A DNA stretch of 64,000 nt, from NCBI RefSeq assembly GCF_024055725.1, contig NZ_JAMXMX010000007.1, forward strand, positions 1 to 64,000. The letters are read 5' to 3'. Origin of the DNA: Actinoallomurus spadix. Lineage in GTDB: Bacteria; Actinomycetota; Actinomycetes; Streptosporangiales; Streptosporangiaceae. Positions 24,366-32,707 of this stretch are shown here, piece after piece (position 1 is the stretch's first letter; every line of letters begins with the position of its first letter). Made by a program: the position numbers and the translations under genes. The notes under the pieces were generated by a model. It made no database searches. It was given only the letters and a program-made list of their open reading frames with translations, and was not told where the DNA came from.

Positions 24366-26417
24366 GTGCCGGAAGTGATCGATTACGGGCGGTTCGCCGA
24401 GCGGCTGCGGCGGGTGATGCCGCGGTGGGACGACCGCGGCCGCATGTCGCCCGCCGAGTTCGCCGAACACCTGGCGGACACGGGACCGCGCTGGGAACTG
24501 CTGCGCGCCTTCCAGGAGGAGTGGGGATACGAACCGCCCGGGGGCGAACCCCGCTGGCCGCGCTGGTCGGAGTCCGAGCATCGCGCGTACGTCCGCCGCC
24601 TCGAGGCCGAGTGGACCGGGGAAGAGGACGACGAGTTCGCCGGTGTCGACCCGGCACTGCCCATCCCGGCGGCCCTGGACGAATGGTGGGACCTGCCGTT
24701 CAACTCCTTCACCTACCGGCCCCGCCTTTACTGGACCAATCCCGAGTGGCCGCCGACGGTGCGCCCGGACCCCACCGGATACGGCTCCTCGAGAGGGCTG
24801 CCGCCGGGCAACCCGTTCGTCGGGCCGGACGACGACCACCGGGTCTGCGTGTTCAAGGCGGAGTACCAGTACTGCAACGAGTGGGGTTACCTCGCCGCCG
24901 AGGCCGCGCTGCCCGACCCGAAAGTGCTGGTCAGTGTCGATGACGGCTGGGTCGTGCAGGCGCGATCGATCTCGGAGTTCTTCCTGCAGCTGGCCGTGGA
25001 TCGGCTGCCCGCCCACTTCGGCTGGAGCATACGGCTGTACGACCCGGCGCCCGGCCTGGTGGACCGGATCCGGCGCGAGTTCCCCGAGCTCGGCCTGCTG
25101 CCCTGGCGCGAACTCAGCGCGAACACCGTCACCTACGGCGCACCCGACGCGATCATCTACCTCGACGACGGGGGCGTCGTCGACTTCCCCCTCGTGGTGC
25201 ACGCCCGGACCCGTACCGCCATCGAGGACCTGGCCCGTACGCTCGGCGTCGACTGGGCCGACGAGATCCAGCCCCCGTCGGCCGACCGGCCGGACCCGGA
25301 GGACGCGGCGGAGCCGGCGGATCCCGAGCCGCTGTCCCTGCGGGCCGGCCAGGCGGACTCCGGCGGGCGGTGGATCGTCGAGGCCGTCTCCGACCGGCCG
25401 CTCTCCCCGCCGGATCCCGAGCCTCCGGCGCTGCCGGCCGGCGCGGACCGGCCGGCCGGTCTCACGGTCTGGGCCACCGACCCGGAGATCGGCGTCGTCG
25501 CCGGCGATCAGGTCGGCGGCCTGCACGTGTGGCCTCCCGCCCCAGCGGGCGCGGACGCGCCGGTGGCTCCGCTCAGCCGTACGGCGCACGACGCGCCGGT
25601 GACCGCGATCGCCTGCCGGGACTTCGGCGAAGCGGGCGGCGCGGTGCTGAGCGGGGACTCGGCCGGGCAGGTGAACGTGTGGACGCCCGGCGGCGGTGAC
25701 CCGGTGCCGCTCGGGCTCGGCCGGTGCGGCACGGTGGTCGCGCTCGGCCTCGAGTATCTGGAGACGGGGCCGGCGATGGTCGCCGCCTGGAGCACGGGGT
25801 CCGTCTGGCTGTGGGACCACGGGTCGGGCCTCGACGCGATCATCGACCTCGGCCCGGGCATCGAGGCGTTCCTCCTGGACCCGGAGGGCGTCCTGACCGT
25901 CGGCGGCCCGACGGGGACCGCCACCGTACGCCTCGACCTCGACCGCCTCTGGCCGAAGCGGGAGCTGCACCGCTCCCTGAACCGGTTCGACTGGGACAGG
26001 CTCGAGGGGGCGGGCGGCCCGGTCGGCGGGTTCCCCGACCGGATCCTCACGGCGGCGTCCGACGACGCCGAGGCCGCCGAGGAGGCGCTGACCGACCTGC
26101 GGGCGGTCCTGATCGACGGGGAGAGGGTCTTCCCGGCGACCGTGCCGGCCGTTCCCTTCCTCATCATGCTGGCCGCCGATCCGGACACCCGCGTCCGGCG
26201 TTCCGCGCTGGCCCTGGCGGCGGACCTCGTACGGCCGGCCCCCGGGCCCGCGGCCGAGGGGGAGCCGCCCGAGCCGTGGGCCGGGCACGTCCGTTCGGCG
26301 GCCGAGGGGTGCGTGACCCACGTGGCCGAGCTGCTGGACGACCCCGACCCGGGCGTGCGCGAGGCGGCCGAACGGTTCCTGTCCCGCTTCCCCGGCCGAA
26401 CCGCCGAGGACGAGTGA
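24366..26417 (+). CDS. Large WD40-like protein with SMI1/KNR4-like N-terminus
   Basis: A 683-aa soluble protein (GTG 24366; a GTG at 24330 would add 12 residues). Residues about 1-290 resemble SMI1/KNR4 (SUKH)-type domains, rich in Trp and acidic residues (DEWWDLPFNSFTYRPRLYW). The middle (about 370-520) has WD40-like repeats such as GLHVWPP, GQVNVWTPGG and GSVWLWDHG. The last 120 residues look like HEAT repeats (DPDTRVRRSALALAADL, DPDPGVREAAERFL). SUKH proteins often act as toxin immunity proteins, but no toxin is adjacent. The domain assignments are by eye and tentative. Confidence 0.7.
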   Translation: MPEVIDYGRFAERLRRVMPRWDDRGRMSPAEFAEHLADTGPRWELLRAFQEEWGYEPPGGEPRWPRWSESEHRAYVRRLEAEWTGEEDDEFAGVDPALPIPAALDEWWDLPFNSFTYRPRLYWTNPEWPPTVRPDPTGYGSSRGLPPGNPFVGPDDDHRVCVFKAEYQYCNEWGYLAAEAALPDPKVLVSVDDGWVVQARSISEFFLQLAVDRLPAHFGWSIRLYDPAPGLVDRIRREFPELGLLPWRELSANTVTYGAPDAIIYLDDGGVVDFPLVVHARTRTAIEDLARTLGVDWADEIQPPSADRPDPEDAAEPADPEPLSLRAGQADSGGRWIVEAVSDRPLSPPDPEPPALPAGADRPAGLTVWATDPEIGVVAGDQVGGLHVWPPAPAGADAPVAPLSRTAHDAPVTAIACRDFGEAGGAVLSGDSAGQVNVWTPGGGDPVPLGLGRCGTVVALGLEYLETGPAMVAAWSTGSVWLWDHGSGLDAIIDLGPGIEAFLLDPEGVLTVGGPTGTATVRLDLDRLWPKRELHRSLNRFDWDRLEGAGGPVGGFPDRILTAASDDAEAAEEALTDLRAVLIDGERVFPATVPAVPFLIMLAADPDTRVRRSALALAADLVRPAPGPAAEGEPPEPWAGHVRSAAEGCVTHVAELLDDPDPGVREAAERFLSRFPGRTAEDE

Positions 26418-26451
26418 GGACGGGCCCGGGACACATGTCCCGGGCCCGTCC
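26418..26451. terminator. Bidirectional hairpin terminator
   Basis: Perfect 16-base arms (26418-26433, 26436-26451) between two convergent genes. It begins right after the stop of the WD40-like gene and ends 5 bases before the MarR stop, so it can serve both. Confidence 0.9.
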
Positions 26452-26456
26452 GGCGT

Positions 26457-26888
26457 TCAGTGGTCGGCCAGCCGGGCGAGGAGGGCGACCGCGCGGACCA
26501 GGTCGCGCCGTTCCCTGGGGTCGAGCTCGCTCGCTATCGCCTCGGCCAGCCAGCCGGCCCGCCGGGTCCGCTGGCTCCGCAGCTCGGCGCGGCCCGCGTC
26601 GGTGACGGTGAGCAGGGTCTTGCGGGCGTCGCTCGGGTGCGGCCCGGCGGTGATCAGGCCGAGATCGGTGAGCCGCCCGACCGTACGGGCCATCGACTGG
26701 TGTCGCACGTGCTGCCGCTCGGCCAGCTCGGCGGTGGTCATCGGGCCCTCCCGGTCGAGGTGGCCGAGCACGGCGGCCTGGGGGGTGGGCAGGTCCTCCG
26801 GGCGGCGGGCCCGGCGCACCAGCCGCCCGACGACCAGCCGCAGCTCATGGGCGACCTCGTTGACGTCCACCTCGTCCACCTCGTCCAT
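26457..26888 (-). CDS. MarR family transcriptional regulator
   Basis: A 143-aa winged-helix regulator. HTH region: PQAAVLGHLDREGPMTTAEL, then AERQHVRHQSMARTVGRLTDLG. Wing: GPHPSDARKTLLTVTDAG. The start is ATG 26888, preceded by TAGAGT and seven bases (leaderless). It is divergent from the metallo-hydrolase and faces a large palindromic operator at 26900-26944. It very likely represses both genes. Confidence 0.93.
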   Translation of the reverse strand: MDEVDEVDVNEVAHELRLVVGRLVRRARRPEDLPTPQAAVLGHLDREGPMTTAELAERQHVRHQSMARTVGRLTDLGLITAGPHPSDARKTLLTVTDAGRAELRSQRTRRAGWLAEAIASELDPRERRDLVRAVALLARLADH

Positions 26889-26901
26889 GCGGGAAACTCT
26901 A
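26889..26901 (-). promoter_or_regulatory. -10 box of leaderless marR promoter
   Basis: On the minus strand TAGAGT (26901-26896) is followed by seven bases and ATG 26888. The box touches the left operator half, consistent with autorepression. Confidence 0.55.
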
Positions 26902-26944
26902 CAGCCATGCTGTATATTCGCCATCGATATACAGCATGGCTGTA
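26900..26944. promoter_or_regulatory. Double MarR operator (paired palindromes)
   Basis: Two 17-base arms (26900-26916 and 26928-26944) are exact inverted copies around an 11-base spacer. Each arm is itself a palindrome, ACAGC-N3-GCTGT, so there are two full dimer sites, centred at 26907 and 26937. Placement between divergent marR and hydrolase genes fits repression of both. Confidence 0.85.
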
Positions 26945-26973
26945 TGAATTCGGAGATGAAGGGACGTCGGCCC

Positions 26974-27612
26974 ATGCGACTGACCAAGTTGGGACACGCC
27001 TGCGTCAGGATCGAGAAGGACGGCACGACGCTGGTCGTCGACCCCGGGGGACTGACCCCGCCGGGAGCGCTGGACGGCGCCGACGCGGTGTTCGTCACCC
27101 ACGAGCACTTCGACCACTTCGACGAGGGCGCGCTGCGCGCCGCGCTCGACGCGTCGCCGGCGCTGCGGGTCTGGACCAACGGCGCCACCGCCGCCAAGCT
27201 CGAGGGCCTGGGCTCCCGGGTCACGGTCGTCGGCCACGGCGACACCTTCGACGTGAACGGCATCGGCGTGGAGGTCCACGGCGAGTGGCACGCGGTCATC
27301 CACCCGGACATCCCCCGCGTCGGCAACGTCGGCTTCCTCATCGACGGGAGCGTCTTCCACCCGGGCGACGCCTTCACCGTGCCGGAGCGGCCGGTCGACA
27401 CCCTCATGGTGCCGATCAGCGGCCCCTGGCAGAAGCTCGCCGAGGTCATCGACTACGTCCGGGAGGTCAAGCCGGCCCGCGCCTACTCCGTGCACGACGA
27501 GGTCCTCAGCGACATCGGCAAGACGGTCGTGAGCGGCATGCTCGGCGCCAACGGCCCGGGCACCGGCACCGCGTACGAGCGGTTCTCGCCGGGCGACGCC
27601 GTCGAGCTGTAG
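26974..27612 (+). CDS. MBL-fold metallo-hydrolase
   Basis: A 212-aa protein of the metallo-beta-lactamase fold (UlaG-like subgroup). It starts MRLTKLGHACVRIE. The metal motif is THEHFDHFD; later metal ligands are in EWHAVIHPDI, HPGDAF and SVHDEVL. ATG 26974 has AAGGGA ten bases upstream; in-frame ATGs at 26944 and 26956 are alternatives. It is probably induced when MarR releases the shared operator. The substrate is unknown. Confidence 0.9.
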   Translation: MRLTKLGHACVRIEKDGTTLVVDPGGLTPPGALDGADAVFVTHEHFDHFDEGALRAALDASPALRVWTNGATAAKLEGLGSRVTVVGHGDTFDVNGIGVEVHGEWHAVIHPDIPRVGNVGFLIDGSVFHPGDAFTVPERPVDTLMVPISGPWQKLAEVIDYVREVKPARAYSVHDEVLSDIGKTVVSGMLGANGPGTGTAYERFSPGDAVEL

Positions 27613-28006
27613 CCCGGACCGTCACGGCGACGGCGCCCGCCAGGCCGATCAGGCCGAGGACGACCGCGAGGTGGGCGCCGTACGCCTGGGGGAGCCGTGA
27701 GGAGTCCCCGGCCCGGCGGCCGAGCCCGAGGACCATCGGCAGCGCCACGGCCGAGACCGACGCCGCGAGCACCAGCGACACCCGCACCGGACCGCGGTAC
27801 GGCGCCGGCAGCCGCCCGGTGAGCAGCGCCACGCCGAGCACGGCCGGGACGAGCAGCAGGTCGTGCACGAGCGCCGCGCCCGCGAACCAGACCAGCCAGC
27901 CCGCCGGGTCGGTCTCGGCGGCGTCGCGCAGCAGCCCGGCGCCGCCGACGCCGATCAGCGCCGCGCCGAGACCGTACGCGACGAGGCGACCCCGCAGCAC
28001 CCTCAT
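27506..28006 (-). CDS. Small membrane protein, last gene of operon
   Basis: A 166-aa protein with four hydrophobic stretches (LVAYGLGAALIGVGGAGLL, VHDLLLVPAVLGVALL, VSLVLAASVSAVALPMVL, VVLGLIGLAGAVAV). ATG 28006 overlaps the oxidoreductase stop (ATGA). The last 30 residues are Arg-rich and run antisense through the end of the metallo-hydrolase gene for 107 bases. That tail looks like non-selected coding, so the natural stop may have been lost. Function unknown. Confidence 0.7.
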   Translation of the reverse strand: MRVLRGRLVAYGLGAALIGVGGAGLLRDAAETDPAGWLVWFAGAALVHDLLLVPAVLGVALLTGRLPAPYRGPVRVSLVLAASVSAVALPMVLGLGRRAGDSSRLPQAYGAHLAVVLGLIGLAGAVAVTVRATARRRRPARTARTRCRCPGRWRRACRSRPSCRCR

Positions 28007-29157
28007 GAACCCCGCACCACCAGCCGGGCGATCCACTTGGTCTGCAGCACGCCGGGACGGTCCGGGGCGATCAGCCGGCACGGGTACCCGTGGTCGGGCG
28101 ACAGCGGCTCGCCGTTCAGGTCCAGGGCGAGGAGCGTGAGCCCGTCGTGCCAGTGCGGCGGGTCGACCTCCGAGGCGCGGTACCGCCCGCCCGCCTCCAG
28201 CGACTCCACGCGGACCCGCGCGCCCGCGCCGGCGCCCGCCGCGTGGAGGACGTCGCGGAGGCGTACCCCGGCCCAGGTCGCCTCGGCGCTCCAGCCCTCG
28301 ACGCACGCGATCGGCAGCCGTACGACGTGACGCGGCATGGCCCGCAGGTCGGCCAGGGGCAGGGACAGCTCACGCGCCACGTCGCCGGTGACGGCGAGCC
28401 GCCAGGCCGGATCGGGGCGGACGCCGGCGGCGGCCGCGGTCTTGTTCACCGGCAGCCGCTGCGGCCCGACACCGGGCCGGCGCGGGGCCAGCAGCGCGAG
28501 CCCGCCGAGCGGCGTGAACGTCTCCCCGACGGTCGTCAGCCCGACCAGCCCGCACGCCCCCGCGACGGTGGCGAGGAACCCCCGGCGCGAGGGCCCGGCC
28601 GGACGCGCGCCCGCACCCGCCCGCCGCGGGCGCAGGCCGCGGACCTTGGCCCACTCGTTCGCGACGTGGACGACCAGCGCGCCGTACACGATGTACGCCG
28701 TCCAGTAGTGCGCCGTCGTGAAGAAGAACGGGAACGGATAGAAGTAGGCGATGTTGAACAGCCCGGTGACGAGCTGGAACAACGCCCCACCGACGAGCGG
28801 GAACACCAGCGCCCGTTCGAGCGCGTGCCCCGCCGACCGCACCGGCGGCCACCGCCACAGCCTCGGATAGACCGTCCACAGTTTGGCCAGCAGCAGCGGG
28901 ATCGTGGCCAGGCCCCCGATCACGTGGACGCCCTGCGTGAGCCGATAGAGGCCGGCCGGCCGCGACGGCCAGACCGCCCATCCCGGCGGATGCTGCATGA
29001 AGTGGCTGATCAGCCCGGTCGTGAACGCGACCGTGAAACTCACGCCGAGCGCCACGCCCAGCCACGCGGCGGTCCGCTCGTCCCGCTCGTCGCGCTCCCG
29101 TGAGGAGAACCGCCCGATCGCCGTGATCAGCCGAGCGGGGTCAGGTCGGCGAAGCAT
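28003..29157 (-). CDS. Membrane cytochrome-b-like/molybdopterin oxidoreductase fusion
   Basis: A 384-aa protein. Residues 30-170 form four helices of a cytochrome b561-like domain, with His in SHFMQH, QGVHVIGG, FTTAHYW and LVVHVANEW. A perfect twin-arginine motif SRRGFLA (190-196) and a fifth helix come next. The last 165 residues are a sulfite-oxidase-type molybdopterin domain with Cys285 in IACVEGWS. The internal Tat motif suggests dual Sec/Tat insertion, with the molybdenum domain outside. It overlaps the methyltransferase gene by 31 bases. Confidence 0.9.
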   Translation of the reverse strand: MLRRPDPARLITAIGRFSSRERDERDERTAAWLGVALGVSFTVAFTTGLISHFMQHPPGWAVWPSRPAGLYRLTQGVHVIGGLATIPLLLAKLWTVYPRLWRWPPVRSAGHALERALVFPLVGGALFQLVTGLFNIAYFYPFPFFFTTAHYWTAYIVYGALVVHVANEWAKVRGLRPRRAGAGARPAGPSRRGFLATVAGACGLVGLTTVGETFTPLGGLALLAPRRPGVGPQRLPVNKTAAAAGVRPDPAWRLAVTGDVARELSLPLADLRAMPRHVVRLPIACVEGWSAEATWAGVRLRDVLHAAGAGAGARVRVESLEAGGRYRASEVDPPHWHDGLTLLALDLNGEPLSPDHGYPCRLIAPDRPGVLQTKWIARLVVRGS

Positions 29158-29741
29158 CGCCCGGCCTCCGTCCAGATCTCGGCCACCCGCAGGCTGGCCT
29201 CCTCCGCGTACCCGCCGATCGCGTCACGGGCGACGTGCGACCAGCGGAACCAGCCGCTCACCTGCCGCTCGTCGCGGAGCCGCACCCACTCCGTACGCGT
29301 CACGGCGCCGAGCTCGGCGATCGCCCGCCCCCGCCGGTGCAGCAGCGCCTCGACGCGCCGCAGCAGCGCGGCGGGGTCGCCGCCGATGCCGATGTTGCCG
29401 TCGGCCAGCAGCACCGTCTCCCACCGCCCGGCGCCCGGGACGTGGCCGAACACGTCCCGGAGCAGGGCCAGCCCGCCCGCCGCGCGCGTCATCTCGACGG
29501 CGTACGGCGTGACGTCGATGCCGAGCGCGGGCAGCCCGCGCTCGGCGAGCGCGACCGTGAGCCGCCCCGGGCCGGAGCCGACGTCGAGCGTCGGCCCGGC
29601 GCAGCGGTCCACCAGCGCGTCGTCGCCGGGCCGCCCGTCGCACCACTGGTCGACCGGGAGGCCCTCCCGCCGCCCGTCGGCGTGCTCGATCTCCACCGAC
29701 CCGAGCCCGGCCAGCGACCCCTCGTACAGCCCGCCGATCAC
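29127..29741 (-). CDS. Class I SAM-dependent methyltransferase
   Basis: A 204-aa enzyme with the SAM-binding motif TLDVGSGPGRL and the acidic loop GIDVTPYAVEM. The DGNIGIGGDP segment follows. GTG 29741 overlaps the upstream stop (GTGA). It lies in a five-gene overlapping operon with GT2, DUF2064 and molybdopterin proteins, so the substrate is probably a lipid or sugar-linked compound made there; this is inference. Confidence 0.85.
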   Translation of the reverse strand: MIGGLYEGSLAGLGSVEIEHADGRREGLPVDQWCDGRPGDDALVDRCAGPTLDVGSGPGRLTVALAERGLPALGIDVTPYAVEMTRAAGGLALLRDVFGHVPGAGRWETVLLADGNIGIGGDPAALLRRVEALLHRRGRAIAELGAVTRTEWVRLRDERQVSGWFRWSHVARDAIGGYAEEASLRVAEIWTEAGRCFADLTPLG

Positions 29742-30412
29742 CGCGCGCCTCCCCGTACGGGGACGGGCGCGGGATCCCCGGGCCGGCCCATCGCCGCGAG
29801 CGCGGCGGCGAACCGGGTCCCGGGCGCCTGGCCCGCCACCCGTACGGCGTCGGCGGCGGTGTCCACGTCGGTCAGCGTGCCGAGGGTGGTGACCCGCAGC
29901 CCGCACAGCCGGGCCCGCTGACACGCCCCGGTGTCCGGACGTGACATCGGCACCCCGAGCAGCAGCCGGGGATCGGGCCGCCGCAGGCCGAGGAGCCAGA
30001 ACCCTCCGTCGGCGGCCGGGCCGAACACCGCGTCCCCCTCGCCGAGGCTTCGCGCCGCCCGCGTGAGCCGCGCCGGGGTGACCTGGGGCGTGTCCATGCC
30101 CACGAGGACGGCGGGCCCGCCCGCGTCGGCGACGGCGTTCGCGAGCCGTTCGTCCAGCCCGCCGCCGCGCTGCGGGACCACCTCGAACCCCTCCGGCAGC
30201 CACCGGCCCGGCCGCCCGGCGAGGACGAGCACCCGCCGCGCCGCCGGGGTCGCCGCGACGGCGGCGAGAGTGTCGGCCAGCGCCGCCTCCGCGAGCGCCG
30301 CCGCCTGGACGGGCGTGAACGGCGGGGTCAGCCGGGTCTTGACCCGGCCCGGCACCGGCTCCTTGGCGATCACGAGCAGCGTCACCGGACCGCCCGGGGC
30401 GGGCGCGGTCAC
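29738..30412 (-). CDS. DUF2064/TIGR04282-type glycosyltransferase-like protein
   Basis: A 224-aa nucleotidyl/glycosyltransferase-fold protein with LLVIAKEPVPGRVKTRLTP, LVGMDTPQVTP and GPAADGGFWLLGL, all typical of this family. GTG 30412 overlaps the GT2 stop. The family usually accompanies a GT2 enzyme, as here. Its biochemical role is unclear. Confidence 0.9.
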   Translation of the reverse strand: MTAPAPGGPVTLLVIAKEPVPGRVKTRLTPPFTPVQAAALAEAALADTLAAVAATPAARRVLVLAGRPGRWLPEGFEVVPQRGGGLDERLANAVADAGGPAVLVGMDTPQVTPARLTRAARSLGEGDAVFGPAADGGFWLLGLRRPDPRLLLGVPMSRPDTGACQRARLCGLRVTTLGTLTDVDTAADAVRVAGQAPGTRFAAALAAMGRPGDPAPVPVRGGAR

Positions 30413-31101
30413 ACCGTCTCCAGGACGCGCCGCATGTCGCGGACGGCCCGGAGTGTGCCCCGCACGGTCCCGGTGACCTTGGACCGCCCGGTACGCGGGT
30501 GGTAGGCGACGTCCGTCTCGGCGATCCGCCAGCCCTGGGCGCGGGCGCGCAGCACCATCTCCAGGGGGTACCCCGACCGCCGGTCGGTCAGGTCGAGGCC
30601 GAGCAGCCGGGTCCGCCGGGCGGCCCGCATCGGGCCGAGGTCGCCCAGACCCGCACGGCGCGCGACGACGGCGTTGCCGAGCCGGGCGTGCGGCGGCCAG
30701 GCGCGGAACGACACCGGCCGCCGCCGCCCCAGCACCAGGTCCGCGCCCGTCCCGTCCACGAGGGCCCGGTCCGCGACGGCTCCGTCCGCGCGGCTCGGTT
30801 CCGGGGCGGCGTCCGCCAGGAGGCGGACGACCTTGGGCAGATCGGCCGGGTCGAGGGAGGCGTCGGCGTCCATGAAGCAGACGATGTCGGCGGTCGCGGC
30901 CAGCAGCCCGGCGTGGCAGGCGGCACCGAAGCCGCGGCGCGGCTCGCGCACGACGAGCGCCCCATGGGCCTCGGCGACCTCCGCCGATCCGTCCGTGGAG
31001 CCGTTGTCGACGACGATCGGGCGATGGCCCTCGGGCATCCGCGTCAGCACCCACGGCAGGGCGGCCGACTCGTCGAGGCAGGGCAGTACAACGTCGATCA
31101 T
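30409..31101 (-). CDS. Family 2 glycosyltransferase
   Basis: A 230-aa GT-A enzyme of the dolichol-phosphate-mannose-synthase-like group. MIDVVLPCLDESAALPWVL opens the fold; VDNGSTDGSAEV and the DADASLDP metal motif follow. ATG 31101 is preceded by TAGCGT and seven bases, so the mRNA is probably leaderless. First gene of the five-gene operon running to 27506. Confidence 0.9.
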   Translation of the reverse strand: MIDVVLPCLDESAALPWVLTRMPEGHRPIVVDNGSTDGSAEVAEAHGALVVREPRRGFGAACHAGLLAATADIVCFMDADASLDPADLPKVVRLLADAAPEPSRADGAVADRALVDGTGADLVLGRRRPVSFRAWPPHARLGNAVVARRAGLGDLGPMRAARRTRLLGLDLTDRRSGYPLEMVLRARAQGWRIAETDVAYHPRTGRSKVTGTVRGTLRAVRDMRRVLETV

Positions 31102-31114
31102 GTCGGCGACGCTA
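31102..31114 (-). promoter_or_regulatory. -10 box of leaderless GT2-operon promoter
   Basis: Minus-strand TAGCGT (31114-31109), seven bases, then ATG 31101. Confidence 0.6.
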
Positions 31115-31182
31115 CGCCGGGACCCCCGCCGGCAACCCTTACGGAGTGATGACGTGTACGGCGCATCCCGCCTGGTCAGTCC

Positions 31183-31195
31183 TAGTGTGTGGAGC
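31183..31195 (+). promoter_or_regulatory. -10 box of leaderless promoter
   Basis: TAGTGT at 31183-31188, seven bases, then GTG 31196. Divergent from the GT2-operon promoter 70 bases away. Confidence 0.6.
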
Positions 31196-32707
31196 GTGAT
31201 CAGCTTCAGTGCGCCGGTGAGGTCGCCCGGCCGGAGGAGGCGGCCGGCCGGCCCGCCCGCCGAACCGGACCCGGCCGCCGGGCGGCTCGGCGAGGATGCG
31301 GGACGGCACACCCGGACGGCCCTCGCGGCGTGGATCGGGATCATCCTGGCCGGGTTCGCGGTGGGTGCGGTCCTCCGCTCCGCCGGGCACCTGCCGGTGG
31401 ACCGGTTCCCGCCGTTGCACGCGGCGCCCCGGCTGCTGCTCGGCCCGCTGCTGCCCGCGGCGGCCCTGGCGCTCGCGGCGGTCGCGGTCCTGCCGGTCGC
31501 GGCGCGGCGGCTGCCCTGGGCGGTGTTGCTCATCGTCGCGTGGCTCGGCTCGGTGCTGTGGGCGGTGGTGCTGCAACTGCCGGACGGCCTGGCCCGCCCC
31601 CTCACCGCGCCGACCGAGTACCTGGCCGGCCTGCCCGCCGTCGGTGACGACCCGCTGCGCTGGCTGCGTGGCTTCGCGCGGAACATGCAGGCGTACCCCA
31701 CGCATGTGAAGGGCCACCCGCCGCTGCCGACCCTGATCCTGTGGGCGCTCCGGTACGCGGGCCTGCGCGACGCGGGCTGGGCGGCGGCCCTGGTGATCGG
31801 GGTGGGCGGCTCCGCCTCGGCCGCGATCGCGGTCACCGTCCGGAGGCTGGCCGGTGCCGAGGCGGCCCGCCGCGCGGTCCCGTTCCTCGTTCTCGCGCCC
31901 ACGGCCCTGTGGGTCGCCACGAGCGTGGACGCCCTGTTCCTCGGCGTCGCGGCCTGGGCCGTGGCGCTCATCACGATGGCCGCGACGCGGCCCGCCGAGC
32001 AGCCCGCCACGCGGTTCGCCGGGCCGTCCGTCACGGGGCCCGCCGAGCGGCCCGGCGCGCGGCCCGCCGGGTGGTTCCGGGCGGTGGGCGGCGCGTTCGC
32101 GGGCGGGCTGCTGCTGGGGGCGCTGCCGTACCTGAGTTACGGGCTGCTTCCGGTGTTCGCGCTGCCGCTCGCCGTCCTCGTCCTGACGCGACCGCGCCGT
32201 GCCGTCCTGGGCGCGCTGGCCGGGGGGCTCGTGGTCGTTCCGGCCGCCTTCACGCTCGCGGGGTTCGACTGGTTCGCGGGCGTGGCGGGGACGCATGCCG
32301 CCTGGGCGGCGGGTGGGGGAGCCCGCGCGCGGCCGTACGCCTACTTCCTGCTCGGGGACCTGTCCGTGCTCGCGCTGCTGATCGGCCCCGCGACCGCGAT
32401 GGCCCTTCCCACGGTGCTCGGGCGGGCGGTTCCCCTCGCTCGCGCGATGGTCCGCCGGGCGGCTCCGGCCGGTGGTGGGCGACTCGGTGGTGGGCGGCTC
32501 GGCGTGCTCGTCGCCGCCGCGCTGATCGGGATGGTCGCGCTCGACGTGTCCGGCGTCACCCGCGGGGAGGTCGAGCGGATCTGGATCCCGTACGCGGCCT
32601 GGGCGGCGGTCGCGTGCGCCGTGCACCGGCCGCCCGCCCGTACGCTGCTCCTCGCGCAGGCCGTGACCGCGCTGACGATCGAGGCGCTGGTGAGGTCGCC
32701 GTGGTGA
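31196..32707 (+). CDS. Polytopic membrane protein, possible glycosyltransferase
   Basis: A 503-aa protein with about ten hydrophobic segments after a 45-residue basic Pro/Ala-rich N-terminus. The loop with MQAYPTHVKGHPPLPTLI resembles the lumenal loops of lipid-linked-sugar GT-C transferases, but no clear DxD site is seen. It is divergent from the GT2 operon and overlaps the following response regulator (GTGA). A cell-envelope sugar role is inferred. Confidence 0.75.
   Translation: MISFSAPVRSPGRRRRPAGPPAEPDPAAGRLGEDAGRHTRTALAAWIGIILAGFAVGAVLRSAGHLPVDRFPPLHAAPRLLLGPLLPAAALALAAVAVLPVAARRLPWAVLLIVAWLGSVLWAVVLQLPDGLARPLTAPTEYLAGLPAVGDDPLRWLRGFARNMQAYPTHVKGHPPLPTLILWALRYAGLRDAGWAAALVIGVGGSASAAIAVTVRRLAGAEAARRAVPFLVLAPTALWVATSVDALFLGVAAWAVALITMAATRPAEQPATRFAGPSVTGPAERPGARPAGWFRAVGGAFAGGLLLGALPYLSYGLLPVFALPLAVLVLTRPRRAVLGALAGGLVVVPAAFTLAGFDWFAGVAGTHAAWAAGGGARARPYAYFLLGDLSVLALLIGPATAMALPTVLGRAVPLARAMVRRAAPAGGGRLGGGRLGVLVAAALIGMVALDVSGVTRGEVERIWIPYAAWAAVACAVHRPPARTLLLAQAVTALTIEALVRSPW

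Noticed and set aside
24252-26321. Long minus-strand open frame of 689 codons
   Set aside because: Antisense shadow of the WD40-like gene, with low-complexity Arg/Gly/Val composition.
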